From: Lytechinus pictus
Lineage: Eukaryota; Echinodermata; Echinoidea; Temnopleuroida; Toxopneustidae
Reading direction: 5' to 3'
DNA: 64,000 nt
Assembly (NCBI RefSeq): GCF_037042905.1
Contig: NC_087256.1
Coordinates: 27,665,501 to 27,729,500 of the forward strand
Part shown: one piece after another, positions 59,001 to 64,000 of the stretch
Layout of the letters: each line of letters begins with the position of its first letter
Numbering within the stretch: position 1 is the stretch's first letter
Program-made: the position numbers and the translations under genes
Notes under the pieces: model-generated
What the model was told of the DNA's origin: nothing
The model's input: the letters and a program-made list of their open reading frames with translations, nothing else
Databases searched by the model: none

Positions 59001-60240
59001 CTGCAATGTTAATGCTTTTTAATTGTTAGAGATTTAGGCAGTAGGTTTTTAAAAGTAGCCCTCAGAATAAAAACAGAATTATTATTTTTGCTTGCTTCAT
59101 CAATATTTAAAAAGGGGTTAATTAATAGCACACATACACTACACTCTAAAGAATACAAATATATTCGAAGTGCAATTTACACCTGTTCCATGGGGTACAG
59201 TACTTGAATGGAACTTCTTATTAAAGAATAAGAAATTCTTGTCAAAATGAATTGATTCTATTTGCTTGAAGAACAAGATACATGAACAAGATATGTGAAC
59301 TTATTTTTTTTTCTTTCTCCCCCTTTTTTTTTACAACAAACTGTTCATTTTTAATTGACATTCTATAAAGAAGTCATCTGGCAAGGTATTGTTTTTAGAA
59401 TACACGATTTGTGTTAAATTCAAGTACCAGCACTAAAAATCATAAATTACTTTTACTTTTGAATTACTATTATTGATACAAGGAAACTAAAATTTGGGGG
59501 TGAAAGGGGAAGTCCAGTTAAACCACCTTGATACTTATTTGGTTTTCATAGTAAACTGAAGGAAGAACAAAAGGTCAGGCTAGTGAGAATTTGCACAAAT
59601 TTTGATTAATACAGAAGTTAAGAATACTGAAACTACAGGTCAATCGAATACAAACATTTATCTCTCTGTAGTGTTAACTATTTAAGCACCTTCTATTTAA
59701 TGGTTGTATTTTCATAAAAATCAGAAATTCATAGGTTTTTTTTTAATTGCAGTGAATTTGATACATGTATCTGTGGAAAGTGATCTTTTTATTCATCAAT
59801 TTTTAATGAAATCTTTTTGATGATCACATTGGTAAAAGAGTAAAAAGTCCTGTTAGTTACTGACTGTATGTTAACAGCAAAAGATAGAATGAGAAATTCA
59901 AAATCATGTCAATAATCATCAAGTTTATATCATCTTATTTCGATCTGCTCATTCTTTTTGTCACACTGATAGAAAAGAATAAAAGCATGGCGGAACTAAG
60001 ATTATGAAGTTACACATTTAGCTCATTGATTTATCAATCTATAGGATTAAACTGTCCCCAATTTTATCTATAACCAAAAACTTCAATTTAAATCTCTCTG
60101 TAACAATTAAATAACTTTATATAATTCCCACCCCCCCCTTCACAGCTGCACAAGATGGCATCCACGGTCACGAGCCATGTGATTGGCAGGGAGAGAAGGA
60201 GAACTGTGAAATGTGTGCGGCAAGGCAGGAAATTGTACAG
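38010..60240 (+). CDS. LCOR: LCOR/LCORL-type ligand-dependent corepressor (5' exons)
   Basis: Three plus-strand exons join without a phase break. 38010-38118 ends in phase 1 before gtaggt. 58274-58339 lies between tctccctttgcag and gtgagt. 60146-60240 lies between ccccttcacag and gtaaat. The 90 residues contain CGNERCKQERKQLRKEL, then IGLECVIESVFG, then DWQGEKENCEMCAARQEIV. The N-terminus of vertebrate LCORL/LCOR has the same order (C....C..ER...R.EL, VGFE.ILE.LYG, DW...+C.FC...REAV). The CxxxxC and CxxC pairs may bind one zinc. In relatives the later part carries an LXXLL box, CtBP-binding PLDLS motifs and a psq-type helix-turn-helix, and insect E93 belongs here. Those exons must lie beyond 64 kb. 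Start codons at 38010 and 38016 are in frame. Extra exons inside the 20-kb first intron cannot be excluded, but none is needed. Confidence 0.8.
38737..41622 (-). CDS. LINE ORF2: AP endonuclease and reverse transcriptase
   Basis: 961 residues. Residues about 20-245 are an APE-type endonuclease with the metal-site Glu53 (LTEIK), GDFN at 165-168 and SDH at 241-243. Residues about 470-760 are the reverse transcriptase: NKSAGPDGI near 473, NYRPISLTS at 533, the first catalytic Asp in YLDVRKAFD (605), GSILGP at 666 and YADD at 691-694. The C-terminal part (about 800-950) has EYCNVIWYPRF and GDMIEVYRIMYG, common in CR1-like proteins. It should nick target DNA and copy the element RNA there. It overlaps nothing and starts six bases after the ORF1 stop, so it is probably translated by reinitiation. 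All catalytic motifs are present. Confidence 0.93.
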   Translation of the reverse strand: MQNINMVLSGKPEVLKANYLKVLYSNCDSLSNKLEDLQLEIERTDPDIIMLTEIKPKYSRFELLEPSIAIKNYNVYTNLHIDNIRGIAVYSKQSLNVTEMDFDTNFKEIVGCRIDFGEQSSIYFICVYRSPSSFQENNDKLISVFEKLESMISALNSCNILVIAGDFNYPEINWQTSSTRNQCNPAASKFAECLQDLFFTQLVDSPTRYRVAQHSNTLDLVISNKAETISDIVCGPPLGKSDHCTLHFNVDIDIGDRKLLSSKSLLFNKGNYDQMRANMSKIDWDDLLVDLDCKDSWNVFSDTIHRHIEECIPKSRMTNKRKRKVYTTKRSNALSKRKNRAWKRYKSTLSHEDFRYYREISNSLRKLTRTLRITFEKDLAKNAKSNPKDFWRYVNSKVKLNKGIGSLVLDNGEKLYKSEDIVSALNEAFSKVFTKEDDSNVMTPEWSHEGSTLGSINFTQEKVEKQLLSLNPNKSAGPDGIHPRVLKELAREISYPLTSIFNLSMGEGYLPLDWKKANIVPIHKKGSRQKATNYRPISLTSMVCKVMESLVKDEIMDHVKDNSLLHNAQHGFTPGRSCCTQLMVQMEKWTDLLDHGRPIDILYLDVRKAFDTVPHQRLLMKLKAYGIDGHVLKWIEAFLVGRIQRVALRGEYSDWSQVVSGVAQGSILGPQLFILYVNDLPYRVFNDIQIYADDTKIYGEVFSNSQHLSLQKDLYEATKWANSWLLNFNLSKCKVMHMGRNNNNSTYYIDDQILEETKAERDLGVLVDNELNYHAHVAQAVNRANQMLGLIKRTFTYLSRETLPVLFKSLVRPLLEYCNVIWYPRFKLDAIKIEKIQRRATKLVPELKHLTYETRLKELNMFSLHYRRIRGDMIEVYRIMYGLVDFDPDLFFTPIGQSITRGHHMKLYKYRSNSSLRKNSFSQRVIDSWNSLPSSVISASTLNIFKTRLDKHWSSMHQILP
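41629..43317 (-). CDS. LINE ORF1 with PHD-like zinc finger
   Basis: 562 residues. The basic, Ser/Lys-rich start is followed by a PHD-like finger at about 154-204: CHYC, C..CEAC, W, CLECH, then WFCRNC. Residues about 240-275 may be a short coiled coil. Residues about 325-480 (RRKNNLVVFNLPES, VTRLGG, DLTPNQRKQRKEL) match the RRM/transposase_22-like RNA-binding part of LINE ORF1 proteins. A PHD-type finger is known in ORF1 of some CR1 elements. It presumably packages element RNA, and the finger may contact chromatin, which is an inference. No stop or frameshift breaks it. Confidence 0.88.
   Translation of the reverse strand: MAKDKADSQDQGKISKIQQKLTKISPFSKKGEKKKSDILNSKSDAIAAAEMSESESKPCSSTEITGTAALVTDLDIQGAGVERIGKTKRTILQEEEHVVSIQESYSKKQQKRKPSSTSSTGTTGKNTQAPSKKLKNKTSSGAGAGKSDSEKFVCHYCNKSNVSCMIECEACEQWSCLECHSITTEVYKIFEVEENKMHWFCRNCESTAISAAKQSVTKTAAAMKKDRELEQVHDFNMLANKLETKITEKMNEVLQELRGSAKPAVVNSHVDSGKGYRNYADVAKSSVVGDMQDYADNTGPLQAPSKGKQSMSLNNTNAGIAAVEEMIERERRKNNLVVFNLPESTARSPKGRQDYDKKIVDELILDGMGIEGVEVNKVTRLGGIGQNRFSKPRVTLIELQDSSTKNTLLRSAKNLRNKDMWATTYIAPDLTPNQRKQRKELYTELRLRRANGEENIGIRHGEIVKLRDRAVRRQSVMEISLSDLLKGSKNSRPDEAKTQSEETMASTTTSTSRDDSYRDRSHEQGQSPQLNKTLHVDADSVAAGAVGGSPLDIPDDQQQLHA
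43500..44734. other. LCOR intron 1, non-coding stretch
   Basis: AT-rich, with nothing recognised apart from poly-T and poly-A runs. Confidence 0.35.
44735..45029. repeat. MITE with TTTAATCGGGTCAAGATCAC ends
   Basis: TTAATCGGGTCAAGATCACA and its complement TGTGATCTTGACCCGATTAA are perfect 20-bp inverted ends. The arms continue imperfectly, with 'gattggctgg' near the left and 'ccaatcagag' near the right. Confidence 0.85.
45030..45450. other. LCOR intron 1, non-coding stretch
   Basis: AT-rich and unremarkable. Confidence 0.3.
45455..47619. repeat. Cluster of GTCATGTCCGTTACGC words
   Basis: Eight copies of the 16-mer or close variants. Forward: 45455, 46870, 47216, 47239 (TTACAC), 47427 (one mismatch, CCATT) and 47604. 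Reverse: 45606-45621 and 45627-45642. Reverse copies lie at the left and most forward copies at the right, as in subterminal repeats of a DNA transposon of about 2 kb. There is no ORF and clear TIRs were not found. Confidence 0.7.
47620..48070. other. LCOR intron 1, non-coding stretch
   Basis: I recognise nothing here. Confidence 0.3.
48072..48350 (-). mobile_element. Truncated CR1-like LINE 3' end
   Basis: It starts at the left with (ATC)n, then 'aggtagtcctgtag' exactly as at the 3' end of the full-length element (38650). Farther on it has 'ttccaagcttgatcattgac', parallel to that element's 'ttccaggagtcaatcac'. It has diverged too far to hold a frame. A 5'-truncated relative. Confidence 0.65.
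48481..49070. mobile_element. Fold-back element 4, TTAA at left
   Basis: The ends AGGGGAATCCAACCC and GGCTGGATTCCCCT are inverted. TTAA precedes it at 48477-48480, but the right flank is GTAT, so one duplication is lost. The arms share 'atcagacaa', 'gaaagtttgaacaatattgg' and 'gaaagttatgaattttt' with the family. Confidence 0.7.
49229..49722. repeat. MITE with TATGCTTTTCAC ends
   Basis: TATGCTTTTCACACTGCA and TGCAGCATGAAAAGCATA are inverted ends. The interior has repeated 'ccttaaccccatactatc' and 'gcttagcc..ggggttaa' words in both orientations. Confidence 0.75.
49725..51240. other. LCOR intron 1, non-coding stretch
   Basis: AT-rich with several 'tacatgtacatgta' words. No gene or element boundary recognised. 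Confidence 0.3.
51255..52060 (-). mobile_element. L1-like LINE C-terminal end (zf-RVT), truncated
   Basis: The 185-residue minus-strand frame (52039-51482) contains CTFCNVHRETVTHLLCECTCIKHIWDRFEQWI-type sequence: C..C ... H..C.C......W, the reverse-transcriptase zinc-binding module found at the end of L1/Tx1-type LINE proteins. An in-frame stop lies just upstream, so RT and endonuclease are missing. After the stop an A/T-rich 3' UTR ends in (AAT)nAAA at about 51270 on the minus strand. Confidence 0.75.
52060..53860. other. LCOR intron 1, non-coding stretch
   Basis: It contains ACATGTACATG words (53405-53450) and a short GC patch near 53110-53150. No exon supported. Confidence 0.3.
53880..54700. 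promoter_or_regulatory. Candidate conserved non-coding block in LCOR intron
   Basis: A stretch of about 800 bp with balanced composition and no repeat words or inverted ends, unlike its surroundings. The 114-residue frame at 54116-54460 has no recognisable domain. It could be an enhancer or an undetected exon. This rests only on its contrast with the neighbouring DNA. Confidence 0.25.
54728..54826. repeat. Tandem duplication of about 53 bp
   Basis: 'agctagtgaacactttttgc' plus 'gagagtgatcac' occurs twice, with period about 53 bp and one difference. Confidence 0.75.
54916..55320. repeat. MITE with TACCGTGTTTACA ends
   Basis: TACCGTGTTTACA(T) and (T)GTAAACACGGTA are inverted ends. The interior has four copies of a 'gcagaatcggct' or 'ctgcatcggctcgcggttct' word in both orientations. 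Confidence 0.8.
55548..55757. repeat. MITE with AGGGCAATTCCATAAAATA ends
   Basis: GGGGCAATTCCATAAAATA and (reverse complement) AGGGCAATTCCATAAAATA are TIRs. Inner arms 'gtccgaccccc' and 'gggggtcggac' also pair. Confidence 0.85.
56423..57009. mobile_element. Fold-back element 5, TTAA at right
   Basis: GGAGAATGAAACCTTTGGAA and the complement of TTTCAAAGGTTTCATTCCCC are inverted ends. TTAA follows at 57010-57013, and the left flank has decayed. Long arms share 'cagaaaaatcaaaga', 'gagaaagttatgagcatttg' and 'ctccatagcattag'. Confidence 0.75.
57190..58205. repeat. Dispersed repeat 'V', interrupted copy
   Basis: 57190-57585 and 58122-58205 together match 33985-34330. The 537 bp between them is an insertion. 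Confidence 0.6.
57586..58121. mobile_element. Insertion within repeat 'V'
   Basis: Absent from the other copy. It contains one hairpin (gtgaaagaaagagac..ctctattc against gaatagagtctctttctttcac, 57651-57719). It also has inverted words GTACAACGCCT (57769) and AGGCGTTGTAC (58106). Possibly two nested small elements. No ORF of note. Confidence 0.55.
58340..60145 (+). other. LCOR intron 2
   Basis: An 1806-bp GT-AG intron. AT-rich, no element recognised. Confidence 0.6.
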
Positions 60241-60808
60241 GTAAATCACCAACATTGAACATTATATGAATGATGGTTATAGGCTTGTAATGATTGGGTT
60301 TTAATCCCACCGCTGCCACCAAATGTAGGGCTCAATATGGTGAGAGTGCCTGCGTAAGTCTTTCCATACAGCAAATTCTGTGGTGATGACCGGTATGCAT
60401 GTAGAGGATAACACCAGACTAATCTGATGTTAGATTTCTGGTGTTAGTTCATCACCCATGGGTATTACATGTACATGTATTTCAACACCTTTGGTTGTAA
60501 CTTTTCAACTCTTTGGTGTTATATTCAGTCTTTAGGGTGTAATTCTTTATGTCTAAGGGTGTGGATCTATAGGGACACAAACTGGTATCAGATTCAACTA
60601 CATGTACATGTAACACCCCAGTTTCTGCAGTGCATACAGAGTCAAGGAGAAGAGAAGGTTAATGAGAATTGTACTTGTGGAGGGGTAATTTTCATTTATT
60701 TCACAATTTATCAGGATCATATTACCATATTTTGCAAAGTGAACCTTTGTGTTTGGCATTTCACTTGAGCATGGTTTCAATTTCTCAACTACTGCTTTAT
60801 AACACCAG

Positions 60809-60945
60809 GTTGGACTGTACTGTCAAGAGATACATTTCCTCGCAGTTGCAGAGATGACTGGGAGAATTCTTTGAAATCTTCGGAAAATGTGTTGTAAAGC
60901 AAAGAAATGAAGAATGCCACAAATAAAGTTGTTAAGCTTTGATTC
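60809..60945 (+). other. Possible alternative terminal exon of LCOR
   Basis: After an acceptor-like aacaccag, a phase-0 frame continues the LCOR reading for 21 codons to TGA (60872-60874). AATAAA follows at 60922-60927. If used, it would give a short form of about 111 residues without corepressor motifs. The added peptide (VGLYCQEIHFLAVAEMTGRI) resembles nothing I know, and the site may be chance. Confidence 0.2.
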
Positions 60946-60949
60946 TTGT

Positions 60950-62445
60950 CTGTTGGGAAGTGCTCTTAAAGGTTTCTAATTCTGCATCAGTGCATGATGG
61001 GCGCTGCATACAAATCACAGGAGATAAACCACAAAAGGGATGAAACGAGAGAACGGCATCCTGCTCGTCGGGTTGCTGAACGCTCATCAATTGTACTTGT
61101 GGGTTTTGTGTTCGAAAGTACCTCTACCCTCTGTGCCCATCTTAGTTTCCCTTTCGGTTCTTTCCATCCTCCCATCTTCCATTTTCTCTCGCCCTTCCCC
61201 TATCTTGCTTTCTCTCATTATCTTGTGCTCTCTCTCCTCAACTTTCTCTTCTCACTTTCCCCCTCCTAATTTTTGGTTCCCCTCACTCATTTTTCCTCCC
61301 ACCCTCCCTCTGTCTCTGTCTTGGTCTGTCACCCTCTTTGTCTTTTATCTGTCCCCCCCCCCTCTTCCTCACTCTCTCTCCCCCTTTCTCTTTCTCTCTC
61401 TTTCTTTCTCTCTTGAAGGTCTTTATACAACCATATTTTTTCATTCTATTCGCATTTGTAATGAAAGAAAGAAGAATAAAAAAAATGTCAGAGAAATCAA
61501 AGAAAAACTAAAGGACAAGAATAAGAATTAAATAGGCATGTGTATGTACTTTATGGATGAGTTAATTTGTATTTTGTTCAAAAGAGCATCAATCATGAAT
61601 ACTGTATAATTTCCACTTTCTTTCCTCATTTCATATCGAAATGGTTTTCGTTCATTCTTATGATTTTCCCTCTTTTATTCTTTATAGAAATGCTTCTTGT
61701 GATTTTCATTTGCCTTTTCAATTTTTCTTCCTCTCGCTTTGACAAAAAATATGTCATTTTTGCATATATTGTCAGTTTTAATTTGAATGTTTTTTTTTTC
61801 TTTCTCAGGAATTGTGGTTTTTGAGGATTTTCTTTCATTTTAGAATTTGTCATTTTATAGATGATTAGAGACTTGAAAGCTTCAAACATATTTCCTTTGA
61901 TGATATGATATTCTATGATCCAATGATGTGATTACATGTACTATCTTCCAGTTTTTAATTTTCAAGTATTATTTCAAAATACAGATCTTGGAACCTGTAA
62001 AGCTCAGAATATCTAATTTGAGTATTACCGGAAGGATGTTCATTATTTTCAAAGTTTCGTATTCCCTGTAAAGAGCAAAATATTTTCACTAAAACTGTAA
62101 TGCGGTGTGTGAAAAATGGGAGCCAAAAAAAGCCTGATACAAATAAAGTTTTGAAGAAAAAAAATACACGGGTCTGAAAATTGCCCCTGTCATGCTCAAA
62201 AGAGAACTGGAAATATCAAATACATGCAACATGTTTTACTTTATAGTTCATGATCAAATACAAAGAAAATATACAAAACAGATATAGAATAGAAATAATC
62301 ATACTATTACCAGAATAATTGCTAACGTGAGATAACTAGCATACATTGTATATAGAGAAAGACTACACATCTCATAATAATAATCATCAGAAACATCACA
62401 GAAAGTCAGATGTAAAATATACCCAAATTGTTTTCTGGCTTTGAT
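60950..62445. other. Downstream LCOR intron, pyrimidine tract
   Basis: A T/C-rich tract of about 300 bp lies at 61130-61440. The 163- and 91-residue frames there are low-complexity artefacts. The rest is AT-rich with nothing recognised. Confidence 0.5.
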
Positions 62446-62449
62446 TTAA

Positions 62450-63025
62450 AGGGATGGTCCGGGCTGAAAATATTTTGATACATAGAGTAGAATTCACTGA
62501 GCAAAATGCCGAAAATTTCATCAAAATCGGATAACAAATAATAAAGTTATTGAAGTTTAAAATTAAGTATTATTTTGTGAAAACAGTGGTCATGAATATT
62601 CATTAGGTGGGCTGATGATGTCACATCCCCACTTTCCGTTTTCTTATGTTATTACATAAAATCATATTTTTTTCATTATTTCATACTTGTGTGAATAATA
62701 TGTCTCCCTTATAATGAAATAAGTTGCAGCAATAAATATCTAATGCACTAAATCAGTTGTCAATCCAATTTTTCTAGTTCTTGGAGGAAAAAATTTGAAT
62801 AAACCTAATTTCATATGACAAAATACAAAAGAACAGGTGGGGATGTGACATCACCAGCCCACCTAATGAATATTCATGACGACTGTTGTTACAAAATATT
62901 ACTAAACTTTAAAATTTAATAACTTTGTTATTTCTTATCCGATTTTGATGAAATTTTCGGCATTTTGCTCAGTGAATTCTACTCTATTTATTTAACTATA
63001 AATACTTTCGCCCCGGACCATCCCT
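62450..63025. mobile_element. Fold-back element 3, TTAA-flanked
   Basis: AGGGATGGTCCGGGCTGAAA and (reverse complement) AGGGATGGTCCGGGGCGAAA are the ends. Perfect TTAA lies on both sides (62446-62449, 63026-63029). The arms pair over most of about 250 bp. It is the best preserved member of the family in this window. Confidence 0.85.
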
Positions 63026-63189
63026 TTAAAGATATTGTAGGTAACTACACTTTTGATATTATTATGACTCAATATCATGTCCATGTAGATACATGAGGCT
63101 GATATAACTAGTTTCTTGTTGTTACTTGAGTTTATGTAAAAAATAGTGATACACACCCATGCACAGTGAAGGCATAAAATTACATTGTA

Positions 63190-64000
63190 CTGTATAAGCT
63201 GTTGTTTTCGCGGGGGTTTAATTTTCATGGATTTCGCAAATTGCCGATCGGCCGCGAATTTAACAACACGCAAAAATATTGACACATTTATTAGTTAGTG
63301 CCAATATCCCCAACAACAAAGCTTTGCTATTGAAAACAACCTGTGTAGTGAAAAAATTGATATATGCACCTCTATATGTACAAAAAATCAGGTTTAGAAA
63401 GTACTTGTGATTTAAACAGTTAGCTAGAATTTCACTTTTTTTTTTCTCAAACAAAATCAGAGCCTTAACTATTTTCTCACATAATTCTATCGATATTTAT
63501 TCACTCACTGTAATATTAAAATGTTTTTTACATGAAATAATTTGATTTTATTGTCATCTTATTCACTATGTACATGTACACACGTATTGGCAGCTATTTG
63601 CATACTCATTAATATTCATAAGTCACATGACCAGAGCTTTTAGAGGTGTACATGTAAGATTCCGTTCACAAAATTCAAAATTTTTGCACTGAAACCAAAT
63701 TTTTTTAAAGTGAATCTAACAAAACACAACTTCAAAAGATTACTCTTGCAGATCAAACTGTGACATGATGAATTTTCAGATCTAAAGGTACAAAAAAGTG
63801 AAATTTAAGCCACTTTTTTCCACATTTTGTTACTGTTTTTACAGGGACATATTTATGTACAAAACACACATGGGGACTTGAGGGGCATAGTCTTGCACAT
63901 GATTTGCACTAGTTTTGCTTCTTTGAAATGCTGTGGAAGTGTTTTGTACCTCTTCCGATCGCGAATTTAACAACCCGCGAAAATGTCGGGACCCCGGCGA
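63190..64000. repeat. TTCGCGGG/CGCGAATTTAACAAC element, cut by window end
   Basis: Words 'ttttcgcgggggtttaa' and 'ggccgcgaatttaacaacac' lie at 63205-63275, and 'gatcgcgaatttaacaaccc' plus 'gcgaaaatgtcggg' at 63957-63995. The two ends look like related termini of one element that continues past 64000. Confidence 0.45.

Noticed and set aside
61040-61531. 163-residue frame
   Set aside because: Pyrimidine-tract artefact inside an LCOR intron.

Overview
The window is nuclear DNA of a marine deuterostome, most probably an echinoderm and perhaps a sea urchin. It is AT-rich and intron-rich, with few and widely spaced coding exons. It carries many fold-back and terminal-inverted-repeat (TIR) elements, tRNA-derived SINEs, CR1/L2-like and L1-like LINE remains, and dispersed ACATGTACATGTA words. 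The taxon is an inference from this repeat style; nothing seen fixes a species.

Four host or host-like genes can be supported. (1) 13.05-16.89 kb, minus strand: a two-exon gene for a 956-residue protein with a Myb/SANT-like start, a long coiled coil, an RNase H/DDE-like middle and a Tudor-like end. It looks transposase-derived and I cannot name its family. (2) 23.87-25.12 kb, plus: a two-exon gene for the small ATP synthase subunit DAPIT/ATP5MK. (3) 32.75-36.29 kb, minus: the last two coding exons of SFR1, the SWI5 partner in RAD51 recombination. (4) 38.01-60.24 kb, plus: the first three coding exons of an LCOR/LCORL-type nuclear-receptor corepressor. Its first intron is about 20 kb and the gene runs on past the window.

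The rest is mobile or repetitive. 0-8 kb is a nest of elements: a LINE remnant, a TTAA fold-back, two units built of repeats containing TGACCTTTGACC, a 7-bp target-duplication (TSD) element, and a dispersed repeat they interrupted. 8.2-10.5 kb is a 1.15-kb tandem duplication rich in pyrimidine runs. 19-22.3 kb holds a clean copy of the dispersed repeat, a long-armed fold-back and a TIR element. 27-34 kb is packed with short inverted-repeat elements and an L2/CR1-like LINE end. 38.6-43.5 kb, inside LCOR intron 1, is an apparently full-length two-ORF CR1-type LINE on the minus strand with both frames open. 45.4-47.6 kb has eight copies of a 16-bp word. 51.2-52.0 kb is an L1-like LINE end. 54-63 kb holds further MITEs and two fold-backs.

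SFR1 and LCOR lie head to head around a promoter-like stretch with CRE-type sites at 37.95-37.99 kb, and a TIR element sits between them. The clearest biological points are the LCOR exon chain reconstructed across 22 kb, the unnamed transposase-like gene, the intact LINE, and the family of TTAA-flanked fold-backs, for one of which a related empty site lies in the same window.
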